Positions 12,401 to 23,723 of a DNA stretch of 64,000 nucleotides are shown here, piece after piece. Every line of letters begins with the position of its first letter. Positions within the stretch are counted from its first letter, which is position 1. The stretch is taken from assembly GCA_950295325.1 (NCBI GenBank), contig OX485804.1:25792001-25856000 (forward strand), in the 5' to 3' direction. A program made the position numbers and the translations under genes. The notes under the pieces were generated by a model. It made no database searches. It was not told the DNA's origin and worked only from the letters and a program-made list of their open reading frames with translations. This DNA comes from Polytrichum commune. Lineage: Eukaryota; Streptophyta; Polytrichopsida; Polytrichales; Polytrichaceae.

Positions 12401-13618
12401 GGGTCTTAACTCCTAATTTCCCCACGCGCGATTTCCCTTAAATCTGCCCAGAAAAATGTGACCTCATTTGAACAACCAAAATTGAAGATCTATAGTTTTT
12501 TTTGACAAATCCAACTGTATAGATGTTTGCAAGTTAGAGGTGACTAATTATAGTTCAATTTTAGACATCAAAGTTCTATTATGTAGGACATTATGATAGG
12601 AATGTCAATAATGGTCTTGAGTGGCAACAATTTAAACTTAAATTGGGGTTGGTTTTTTTTATCAAACCTCCACTCAAATCATCTCCAAATGACAAAATGT
12701 TATCATCATTCATAAAGAGGGGCAATACACCTACTCAAATCAACTCTTAAAACCCATTATTTTGTGAATCTTTGGGAATCTTTGGAATGCGAGGCAGCGG
12801 TGCCATAACTACCCACCCTCCACGTGGATTTACACCCACTAACACATGTCCAACTAGAAACTTCAGTGGTAGATGTTTAGCATATGTTGCATTTGAGTGT
12901 CTTGCAACTTTTCATATCAACAGGGGTTAAAAAAATCATGTTTAGGAAATGTTGTCCCTAAACTATGGAGGTGACAAATGTCAAGCAATTGTTCATGGAC
13001 CGGTTCCATTGTAAACCAATTGAGAGCATACTCCCATATTTGAATTAATCCAAAAACAACCAACTTTGTCGGGTCAAAATGATCCATGTGGCACGACATA
13101 GCAGACATGGACATTAAGCAGAGGAGTAGTTGAAATAGTCTAGAAACCATCCAAATTGGTGTCAAAGGGGTTAGAGCAAACTATTCACGACCAACTTATG
13201 GTCACATGGAACATTGGGGGTTTAAATGGCTCATTTTCTAAATCAAGACCCTTAATTTGATTGGGATGTGGTTTGGTGAGGATCAAAGAGCCAACATCAT
13301 AAAGACAGGTGTTTAAAAGAGATTGGACTAACATCTCCAAATATTAATAACTAATCTACACTCAATAATGAAGACAATTGGGAAGACCTATGTCTCCAAT
13401 TAAGAAATCAACAAACATGCACTTCCACTAACCATGACTACAACATGGAAGATTTGATTTTCAATCCGCTTTTTGCATATGTTTCATCATAGATTCGCTA
13501 ATGCAACACAAGTTTTATTGTGTAAGTTCAATTGGTAAAAGTTAGAGAACATGACAAAATGAACCGAATTACACCCATGTACCTTATTGTCTCCGGAGTC
13601 CGGGCCTTGATTGAGTAC
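12401..13618. other. Intergenic DNA
   Basis: I see no gene, RNA gene or structured repeat here. Confidence 0.5.
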
Positions 13619-13836
13619 TACACTCATTATCCCAATGAGTGTGTGTTGCTATTTGGAGTTATACAATGCTAGAACTTCTCAATGAGAATGTAATAGTTAC
13701 CGAGCAAAGTCATTTGTGTTTCATAATGTTTGAACAACCTATTGAACTTTTGTTAATAAAAATTGAACTCATGAGTGAGATGTTATTGCATTGCATAACT
13801 CCAAATAGTAACACGCTAAATGGGAGAATCAGTGTA
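13619..13836. mobile_element. MITE-like element R1, copy a
   Basis: The termini are inverted repeats of about 45 bp. Both read TACACT-ATT-TCCCA inward and share CTATTTGGAGTTAT. The outermost TA on each side could be a TA target duplication. A diverged copy lies at 39125-39350. At 218 bp it has no coding capacity. A Tc1/mariner (Stowaway-like) origin is possible, but the superfamily is unproven. Confidence 0.68.
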
Positions 13837-14339
13837 AATAAGTGCCGGAAGAGAAGTTTTATCTCTTTTTGATTTTTTGATTTTTGATTTTTGTTGTTGT
13901 TGTTGTTGGTATTGAATGATGGGTTTTGTTTCCCAACACCTACCATCAAGGGCTCCATAAGAACTTGACCCATATAGTTTGGAGAGATGGCATTATTTTA
14001 TTCGAGTATACCTCTCATTCACCCTACATAAAAACCTTGGAATAGCATGCAATTTTAAGGGTTTTAAAAGTTGATTTGAAACCATAATTAACTTTAAAGA
14101 CCTTGAATTAGTATAATTAAGGTCATTTGAGATGAATCAACAACAAATGTGTAGGGGGTCAAGTTTTTATGTTGGATGGATGAGTTATATAGATAATTCC
14201 ATCACTCCCTATAGTTTTATTGTTGATTCATCTCAAATTAATCTCAATAGATTGATTCGGGACTTTGCCTCCAATTCGAGTGTTAGTTTGGTTTGCAATA
14301 GTAATGCACAAGCTCTACATTATTTTCCCCAATGATAGG
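13837..14339. other. Intergenic DNA
   Basis: Contains a short low-complexity GTT/GATTTTT tract near 13870-13908. No gene was seen. Confidence 0.5.
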
Positions 14340-15790
14340 TGTTGTCGCAACCCTTGCTAATTCCCCTTAACCATCTTAATCATTTTCATTTCTAGCAAGG
14401 GTCACGAGCGCTAACCCTTCGCATTCCGCCATGCTAATGATTAGCTCCTCCTACCCCGGACCTTATAGTTCATAAGAGGGAACCAACCCTCATACTTTGC
14501 TTTCAGGACTCACCCCTTAATTGGTAACCAATTCTTAAATGTGGACTTCCATCCATGGAAGTCCAATCTTAGGGCCGGTTCACACTATGCCCAAGTCGAG
14601 AGGAGAAGCGTCACTTTTCTGGACCAAACTATGTCGAGAGGAGAAGCCTTTGGGCTGAAAAAATATATTAAAATAATCCACTGTCATATTTTGAATATTT
14701 TAATAAATAAAAAAGCTCGGCCTCTTGACGGAAGTTTGGGTCGAGCATTTTGCTTGACCCAAAATTTGCTCGAGAGGCCAAACTCTTGGCGCCATAACTT
14801 CCTAAAAGTGTTGCCACCTAGGCTCTTTTGGAGGCGACGTCCTTTGGACTTCGGCCTCTAGTGTGAAGGCCGAGAGGACGGACTTTGGACATTTCTGCAT
14901 TTTCATTGGTCCAAACGCTTCTCCTCTTGAAGTTTGGCCATAGTGTGAACTGGCCCTTATGTTGATCGTCGCATTGCCGGAGCAACGCTACAACAACCCG
15001 AAGCATACTAGGCAACTATGCCTTAACATTGGGCCAAAGCCCATGGAGGCCGTGCCGTTTGGCCTCGGGTGGGTGAGGCCACACCACCTCACCCATATAA
15101 GCCTCTAAGACTCTAGGCGGGGCCCCTACCCCACCGTCAAGAAATCTTTTGCCTCTCTACCAAGAGTTGGGGCCAAGTAGACATTTTCCCTTAGTTGTTG
15201 GGCCTAGAAGCCCCTAGCAGCTTCAGACCATTATAACTTCCTTATGTGATGTCTAATGCTAATAATTGACCACTCCATTTGCATCTACGCTTCACGTAGA
15301 TGCCGATGGACTCCTCACTTGCCCCATTTGGGCAAGTATTAAGGAAGTTATACCTGTTCAAACCTTGGTAGTCCCGGGAGCCACTCCCAGGCCACTGCTG
15401 TACCAGGGCGCTGTCCCAGGACATAGGCCCATTCAAATTGCCGTAACTCCTAACTCACACCTCCGATTGAGGTGTTCTTGAGCATTGTAGAATCTACACG
15501 CCATAAGCTACGCATAGTTGATGGCCTTACCCTCGTGCCTCCTAGTCTCCGTGGGTGGGAGGCGTTCCCGACGCCTGGGGCCCTCACCCACAATGGGATC
15601 ACTTGGGCCCTCTCACCAACGGCGCCACAAGTCCCAGGTGTCCCCCTTGTGCCATGGTGTTTCAGGCACTCCTCATGGAGAGGTGCGCAACATGTGTTGT
15701 GAACACTTACCCTTGAATTATGCCATGACGTTGTTGATGAGATTTGGTTCACAACACCTACCAAGAGGGTACTAGTAAAATCAAGCCCCG
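14340..15790. other. GC-richer, hairpin-dense block of unknown nature
   Basis: Perfect inverted repeats are crowded here. Stems: 14350-14359/14393-14402 (10 bp), 14543-14550/14557-14564 (8), 15070-15078/15087-15095 (9), 15232-15244/15340-15352 (13), 15551-15557/15585-15591 (7) and 15694-15704/15747-15757 (11). The 13-bp stem encloses two further hairpins, at 15281-15303 and 15317-15337. A MITE (14572-14956) interrupts the block. No conserved protein was recognised. It may be an old transposon terminus, an organelle-derived insert or a structured non-coding locus. None of these is shown. Confidence 0.45.
14572..14956. mobile_element. MITE-like element B (PIF/Harbinger-like, TTA duplication)
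   Basis: The left end is GGGCCGGTTCACACTATG. The right end in reverse complement is GGGCCAGTTCACACTATGG. TTA lies at 14569-14571 and 14957-14959. Inside the termini, GAGAGGAGAAGC-type sequence appears in both arms, so the inverted repeat extends beyond 60 bp imperfectly. At 385 bp it has no transposase. Confidence 0.8.
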
Positions 15791-18700
15791 TATAGGCTGA
15801 ATGCTTATTCATTCCAAATTTAAATTTACTAGATTAATTCAAGGTCTTTGACCATGATTTAGAGTTTAATCATGATCTAGATAGAATTCTTGAGCTCTAC
15901 AATAGTAATGAACGTTTTCACTCTCCCTTCCCCTAGTTTGCATTCCCCCTCAGCAAGTCTTATGAACATTCACCCATGCCCATAGTCCAGGAAATGCATT
16001 GCTCAAATTTAGCAACCAAATACATATATTGCTTTTACTATATAATTTACTATTAGACGAAATCCTATATGTGCACAACACCATCATTTTTCTAACATGG
16101 CAAGATGGACCATTCATGTGAATCAAGCAAACTTTGGGTTGCGATAAGAAAATGTAACTTGGATGAATGGAACATGTACAATGGACAAGATGAAACTTCA
16201 ATGATAAACCTCAACAAGATCTTCAATGTCCATCAATAGATGTTTTGGACCTCACTTTGTTTTGTGGGCCCAAACCATGACTCATAACCGCACCTTGTTG
16301 GTGTTTATGCCCCAGGAGTCATCAATGCTCCTAGAAGTGCATTGTCTATTTGTTAAAAGTAGAAAAATAAGCATGTATTTCTTTGATATACTGTTGATTT
16401 TAAGAATATACATGCATTCTAAAATGAACCATTTGTTTGTTAATAAATTTTACATATAGGTTTGCCACTGAAGTGGGTGGAGTTTGGGTTGCAACAAAAA
16501 CAAGTCAAATGTGTATAAAACATACAAACTTTGAATAATGCATTGAGAACCTTAACAACTTGTCCAAAGTGTTAGGGTTTTTCATAAGTTAGCTTGGAGA
16601 AGTGATTGGTATCAAACTATGATCAACAAAAGCATTGATTGTCGTTTCGTGCACATGAATGTTCCTATTATAATGAGTAATCAAACAAGGTCAGTTCACA
16701 TAACATCCTCAAATCTCAAATCCCAAAGATTTTGTTTTTACAGATCAAAAGACTTGACATCGATTAAAGTTGCCTTTCACGAGTCTCAATCCTACTGGCT
16801 TTCAAGTTCGTTGAACAAGTTGTATGTTTTTCCATATCCATCAATTTGAGCCGAAATTTTGAGAAATAATTCTTTGAATTGGTTTTTCGATGACTTGATC
16901 ACATTCATGGGACCAAACCCCAAGTTGTACATAGGCATTTGGTCCTATCTGGAGACTTTCCTTTTGAGCATAGTAATGGGGAATAGGGACAAACAATTTT
17001 ACCAATGCACACACTCATGCTTTAAATATGTCAAATTATTGATTAGCACCTAAAGGTCAAAAGGGGGGGGGGGGGGGAGAGGATTGAGGTTGGGCCTCTC
17101 CCATCAGCCTTTGTTTACCTCATTTAAGACCCCTTTGCAAATGTTTCAGTGTGATCAACATACATATTTAGACATGGAATTTTGAGATACACTCTTTGGG
17201 AAAAAGAAGTTGTAATTTTGATATTGGTTGACACGATCTTACGGTCAAATAGTCTAGGGTAAAGAGGTGGGGGCAACATAGAAAACACATGATTTTTTTT
17301 CTTTATTTGGATGGCAACACCATCATAACATGGCCATTCTTATTTTTTTATTTGTATGTTTTCACAAATGTGTCGCTTTATAGTATGCCATTTGAGTATT
17401 GTTTGCAATTTAGAAGAGTGGTCAAAGTGCATTTACTTTCATTTATTTCTTCTTATTCCTAAAAGTGGGAGATCTAATCACCAAGTGGGTCTCTCTTCCA
17501 AAAACCATGCTTGTGTTGATCCAAGGTGTGGAAAAACATGGGTGGGGCCTCTCCAATTGCCACCATTACTTTGCTTTCTTTATGTCATTGGCAAGGATCC
17601 CCCCCTCTTCCTTTCAACTAACTTTCCACCAACCATGGGAATTGAACCCATGAGGCCACTTGGTCATGTGGCATTAGTTCCCACCCCCCATCCAAATTTA
17701 TTTCAACTTCATTTTCCAACACATATTTTTGGTACTTCGCTCCCCATGTAATAAAAATCACCTCAAACATTGTAGATAGAATCACCCTATCACATGACAC
17801 ACTTGCTTCAAAATATTGATCACCGTCTTAAAAGAAAATAGCAATCCACTTTTTTTTTAGGGGCCTACATTGAAAAAACAGCCAATAACAATGTAAGAAG
17901 TCATCACATACAAATTACCAAACATCTTCTATAAAAAAAAATCAATATCCCCTTTTCACATTATTTCATCTATAAACTCCAATTACATATATCTTACCTT
18001 TTATTATTTGTCTTGATGGGAGTGCCATTTCGAAATTCGGCACATCAAGTTTGCTATAAGACTGACTTCGTAACCCTTTTAACAAAACCTCAAGTTGAAT
18101 ATTGAATGACAAAAACCACAAAAACAAAAAATCTAGAGTGTCAAGAAATCTCACCTTGCTGCAACAAGTGCCTCATTTGATGGAGGTTTGTCAAGCCACC
18201 ACTTCCCTTGTAGCAACAAATTCAAAGGTGTGAAAGAAATTCTCAATAGACCCTTCATTGCGGTGATCTTTCCATCCTAGCATGTATGCCACCTACTTCC
18301 GGGAAAAGAAGAAAAAAAGAAAAAGAAAAAATTGGGCAATTCCTCCCAAAATCGCTCTCGAGATTGCACATTTTGAAATATTAAAAGTAGAAGAAAAGCA
18401 AGTGCAAGGAATAGATTACATGTTAGCTGACTCCACCCTTCTCAATGTTTACAAGCTAATCCCGACCTTGCAAAATCTATCAAGCACCAAAATAGGCACC
18501 ATGTGAACTTTGGACAAGGAATGACATATGAATTCACAGAGCATAATTACCCACATTGGAGCCTACCCAGGCTTGACACGAAGGACGCCAATGGAAATTT
18601 CGTTCTCGATGACTCTCCACCACTTCAAATCGTCACATGGTCATTTGCAATGCCATTTACCAACCAACATTTATCATTATGCAAGATGCTCTCCCCATGC

Positions 18701-20605
18701 ATAGCATGACATGGTCAAAACTCCAAAAGATAATCAGCAGGTGACCATAAGAGGGTCAATGCGGCCTTGAGAGGGTTGCTCTGACGTTTAGGGCTTAATT
18801 GAATTCTAGGGAATCTTCCCCTCGAGGTCCTTGGACTTTAGTTTTTCTTGCGGCTTTGAACTTAAGCTTGCGATTTTTGGCCACATCTACACTCTTTATT
18901 TTCTTAAGTATCGGGCCCATGTTATCAAATATTGTATTCAATATTTATGTATGTGTACTCACTTGTATTCAGTGCATTCCAAATACACCTAAGTACAAGA
19001 TTGAGTACAAAGTTGAGTACAAAATTGAATCTTTACATAATATTACACATAACTAGTGTATAAATGGACATGAGACAACTTCATGGTCTATGATGTAAAC
19101 AACCCCTAAGCCTATGCATGAAGGGGTTTATGTGCAAAGGGCCTCTTTGTTTGCTATTGAAGTTTTTGGATGGTGACAAAAAACCTTAGGAAAACTAATA
19201 TCACTTGTGAGTGCGTATGTATCAAGCACCACGGCTCCGGACTTTGGGGGGGGGGGGGGGTCAATGCCTTGATAAAAATTTGCATAGACAAAAGGTCTTT
19301 CTCTCGCTCACCTCTTAAGGTAAACTCCCATTCATAAGTTGGGTGCTAGAGTTCGTGAGATTGGAGACGATGTCAATGTTAGCCACATGTACATATGATG
19401 TACCATTATTCTCATGAAAAATGAGCTTTTAAGTGATATTATTCTTGTCAATAAACATGACAATGCAAAACTATCATGTATGGAAAAACAACTTTTACAT
19501 GAGAAACATTGATGTAAATAATAAAAAAATAATAATAACACTTGTATCAACAAGCAAAAAGATTGTAATTTTGAAGTATAATTTCATATCATCAAAGACC
19601 TATCGACTCCCAAGGACTATAGCAATTTGTTGATGCGCCACCAATCCTTTGCCCTTGTGAAGTTTTAAGTCTCAACGTACATCCTCGCATCATCTCTAAT
19701 CTCTTTAAGTCCTGGGATGAAGACAACCATACAAGCATCGTTCTTGAGGTAAGAATGAGCAAATCCAAATAAAGCCTTCATTTGTTACCGATCGTGTGTA
19801 GTTCAATTGGGGTTGCAGAGGGAGGGGGAACATGCATTTGAAACTAGAATCCCTTCACCAAGTTTGTAGTGATTAGATCACACTTACCTCCACACAAGGA
19901 CACATGCAAATTGGAAAAAAAGCTATATGTAGAGGAAGTCTAAACATAATTATGATTATAAAGGTCTCAAAGGTATGGCAATTATTCCTCTTCACGAACT
20001 TAAAGGTCTTGAGCATGATGGGGTGCTTATCAAAACTGTTCTCCAACAATGTTGCAATAAAAATCAACAATACACAAATATGTGACAATGCATGCCTCAC
20101 CGATCAAGCAACAATTATCTCTCCAATATTGTGTATTTCATAACAATACTAAGTAGCTAGACAATGGTCTCTTTCCAAAGAAAAATGTTGTAATAAAAAA
20201 ACTTTGAGTTTATAGATGCGTGTTGAAAACTTCACAATGCATAGCCCAAGTGCTCCTCATAAACATGATCCCCTGGAAGTAAAGGACAATTATGCTCACC
20301 TGATACTTGGACCCATGAAACACAACCAAGGAGCTTTCTAATACTAAATTGGAACGGCCAACACATACAAATGTGCCCTTAATGAAATGAGATGAAATGA
20401 ATTTTAAAATTAGGGAAGCCAAAAAAACTAATGAACTGGAAGTACATCAAAATGGTTTCAAAGTAGCTAATTCTCTAACAAATTGATGAACCCCACTCTC
20501 ACAATTAACACCCCCCCTATCTAACTCCCTCTCTCCTTCCTCATGGAAATAGCATCAAAGTAGGAGCGTCCGAGAAGAACGGAAATAGGAGCACCTCCTA
20601 CGGCT
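15791..20605. other. Intergenic DNA with two long G homopolymers
   Basis: No gene was recognised. G15 runs occur at 17063-17077 and 19246-19260. ORFs in the region have no recognisable domains. A box-B-like GGTTCAATTCCC (reverse strand, about 17640) was considered and not accepted as a tRNA. Confidence 0.5.
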
Positions 20606-20761
20606 ATGGACGTCCTATCCTTTTCTTTATCCACGGAGAAACACTCTTCTTCTCCATTGCCTCCAGGCTCTGGAAGAGCGGCACACTCCCACCTGAACTC
20701 GAACAGAGGCGAGGCGAGCAATTGCGGCCTCACTCACTGGTTGCACAATAATCCATTTGCG

Positions 20762-23723
20762 ATGGCGATGGCGTGTCCGAATTCCTGTATTACGCGTACA
20801 ACGAACCCACATCTCTTCATCACAACCCCCCAGGTCTCCCAATTGCAAAAGGGTGGCAGGAGCCTGCGCACTGAGTTCGGGCGTGGAATTCTTGGCTGTG
20901 GGGGCAGGACTGGGGTTTCTGTCAAACTAGGTGCAGGAATTTCGTCGAGGAGAGGATGGGTTGGGATTTTCAAAGCAAGTTTGAAGCCGGAGGCTGAGGC
21001 TGAGGCTGAGGCTGCTGAGAGTGAGGAGGCCAAGGTGGAGGAGGAGCAGGCGAGGAAGAGTGACCTGGAGAAAGACATCTCCAAGGTGAGTTGTACATTT
21101 TCTGATGCTCAAAGAAAATTCATTTCTATACATGAGATGCATACGTTTGTCTGGGATTTTGTGAGGAAACATTCTGTTGCGAAATGTGAAATTTCATAAT
21201 GTTATCATGGAGCCTTGTGAGCTTTTTCCCTTTCTATTTAAACTCAAGGGACAAATATCCAAGAATTTGGATCCTTATGTCTGGTGCTGAAGATAAATTA
21301 GTTGTGATGTAAGAAGCACATATTTTCGTGGGTTTTGTAAGAAACAATTGTGCTGGGAAGCAATGGGCTGAAATGTCAAAGTTCATAATATTCACATTAA
21401 GGCTTGTGAGCTTGTTCCCTTTCTATTTAGACTCAAGGAAAAAATATTCAAGAATTGGGCCTTCATGTCTGCTGCTGAACATCAATTCAGTTGTGATCTG
21501 AGATGCACATATTTCCGTGGGTTTTGTGAGCAATTTTTTTGTTGGGAAGCAATGGGCTGAAATGTGAAAGTTCAAAACATAAGACTTAAACCTTGTGAGC
21601 TTGTTTCCTTTCTATTCAGAATCAAGGGAAAATCTGTAGGAATTGGGGTTTGTCATGTCTGTTGCAGGAAATTTAGTCTTGTTTATAAGATGCACAATGT
21701 CGTGGGTTTTGTGAGGATAACTTGTGTTTTGAAGCACTGGGCTGAAACATGAAAGTTCAGAACATTATTAATAAACCTTGTGAGCTTGTTCCCTTTCTAC
21801 TTAGATATAAGGAACATTTCTCCAAGAATTGGGGTCCTCATGTCTAGGTGTGCTGCACATGTCTGCTGCTGGGGAAAAATAAAAATTGTGATATGAGATG
21901 CACAATATTCTCTTACATGGCTTTTGATGCTTGCATCAAAGTGCCTTCGATTCTCCAAGGGATAGTCAAGTGGCAAGGTCCTATTAGGGTGAGGAAACCC
22001 TTCACACATTCTCAAATCAAGGCTTAAAATTGCCCAAAATTCTCTTACACGGCTTTTGATGCTTGCATCAAAGTGGCTTTCGATTCCTGGTCCCATGGAA
22101 CACTCTTATGAAGCTCAATAATGCTATGATTATGTTATGATGATATTTTTGTTGTTGTGTTAAACTCCAGGCAGTGAGGAAAACGGCGGCAACGTTTGCC
22201 CCACGTGCTTCGAGTGCCCGCAGCAAAAACCCTGCGCAGCCGGGCACCACGCTCTACTCCATTTTTGAGGTGCAGGCATATGTGAGCATGGTCGTAGGCG
22301 GAGTGCTCTCCTTCAACTTGTTGTTTCCTTCGGATCAGCCGGACCTTTGGCGCCTCATGGGAATGTGGTCTGTGTGGATGTTCAGTGAGTATCTCTCTTG
22401 GTTTTCTTAGTAAAATAAATTTATTTCCACATTCATAAGTCCATCTTAAGGCCATCAATGAGAGATTTTAGATTTTAATTGTCACTGACCCCAAGTTCTA
22501 GTGTAAATGCCCCTTAGTCTCTGACATATTTCAGAAAGCATTCTGGTCTCCAATTCTGTGCAATATGTGTGCCTGCCACAATTGTGAGACTATGTAGTGA
22601 ATTGGTGCACACACTAATGCATTCAGGGTTTTGTAATACTTTGTGAGGCCTTGGTACTCCCTTTTGTACCCCTGCAATTTAGAGAGTTTCAAACAATTAT
22701 CAAGGCTGTGGAAGATTCCTAAAAGGAGATCTTGTCAAAGCCCTCTTAGCAAAAGTAGGGTGTACTCTCAAATAACCCAACTCTTGGCTTTGTTTTTCCA
22801 CCTTCAGGATTTTGTGTTATCTTTCCTGGTTTTCAAGTTAGGTCAAAGGCAAAAGCCTCATCTTATCTTTCCTAATCGAAATTGGCCCCTGGTCAAATGG
22901 CTTGCCACTGTTTGGCTATTGCCGCATGTGTGATTTGTTTTCTATTTCATTCTAGTTTTCGATTGTTTACTTTTAATTGTCTTTTATTGAGTATGTAACT
23001 CTAAGAGGTAATAATCAATTTATATCTCTTGATCCTTATTTTAAGGTTTACTGGGTTCCTTTATCTGAAACTGTTGTTTAAGCATTGATACAAGGACATA
23101 TTTCATGAGGCTTTGGGTGTCCCTCCAATTTGAAAGGTTTTTTAAAATCCTCAATGTTAATAGAGCATCAGAGTTTCTTGGCATGAGTAGGTACGAATTT
23201 ACAATCCTTTTTTTTTGTGGCTAATGGATTATTGTAATTGTTTGCAGCAATTCCTTCGTTACGAGCTCGTGACTGTCCTACCAAAGAGAAGGATGCATTG
23301 AACTACTTGTTCCTGGCCATTCCTCTCATCAACGTCACACTACCATTAATTTGGAAATCTTTTCCTGCTGTATGGTCAGCAGACGTTTTGGCATTTTTTG
23401 CCATGTATGCATGGAAGGTACATATTCAACCTGAACGTGTCAAATACTGGACTCAAGCGTCTGAAGAACTTGATCTAAATTGCTGAAATTGTCATTGAAA
23501 ATGTATAAAGTCATTGTTTGAGCTGATTACTTGCCTGCAAGCATATATAATGTGTTCTCCGGAAATTTACATGAGAAAAAGTTGTGTACCGGAAAATTTC
23601 TGGAAGTCAATTTTTGTCAGTATTTCTTGTAATGTTGGAAACTTTGACTGATTGGATGTGGGGTATTTGCAGCTGGAATGGCTAGGGGGTGACGATGAGA
23701 AAGGCAATGACTCTGCGTCGTAG
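20762..23723 (+). CDS. RPH1: RPH1-like chloroplast membrane protein
   Basis: Four exons: 20762-21085, 22171-22384, 23248-23417 and 23673-23723, giving 252 aa with consistent GT-AG phases. Residues 1 to about 70 are a Ser/Arg/Gly-rich plastid transit peptide. Residues 77-100 are an Ala/Glu-rich acidic linker. The conserved core follows: IFEVQAYVSM (139-148), SFNLLFP, LWRLMGMWSVWMFT, IPSLRARDC (181-189) and VWSADVLAFFAMYAWK, making about four hydrophobic segments. The core matches the plant family of Arabidopsis RESISTANCE TO PHYTOPHTHORA 1, a chloroplast protein needed for resistance to Phytophthora brassicae. Its biochemical function is unknown. An in-frame ATG at 20606, also in good context, would add 52 residues. 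I prefer 20762 because family members are about 200 aa. Intron 1 carries a tandem repeat. Confidence 0.85.
21100..21900. repeat. ~188-bp tandem repeat in RPH1 intron 1
   Basis: About four degenerate copies. The landmark CTTGTGAGCTT recurs at about 21213, 21402, 21591 and 21776 (spacing 189, 189, 185). Each copy also carries GTGGGTTTTGTGAG-like and AGCAATGGGCTGAAATG-like segments. The array begins just after the intron 5' splice site. Confidence 0.85.
21907..22086. repeat. 47-bp direct repeats flanking a possible SINE fragment
   Basis: 21907-21953 and 22039-22086 are near-identical direct repeats. Each contains the palindrome TTTGATGCTTGCATCAAA (21923-21940, 22055-22072). Between them, TAGTCAAGTGG (21963-21973) fits the tRNA box A consensus, and ATTCTCAAATC (about 22009) is a poor box B. 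A tRNA-derived SINE insertion is possible. The repeats are longer than normal SINE target duplications. Confidence 0.4.

Noticed and set aside
16611-16624. TGGTATCAAACTA as a retrotransposon primer-binding site
   Set aside because: It differs from the initiator-tRNA complement, and no flanking LTR pair or polyprotein was seen.
17620-17690. tRNA gene on the minus strand (GGTTCAATTCCC box-B-like)
   Set aside because: The box-A-like sequence is only about 8 nt away, so no anticodon arm can form. At most a SINE remnant.
20734-21172. Minus-strand ORFs of 116 and 81 aa
   Set aside because: They are antisense shadows of RPH1 exon 1 and its GCTGAG repeat.
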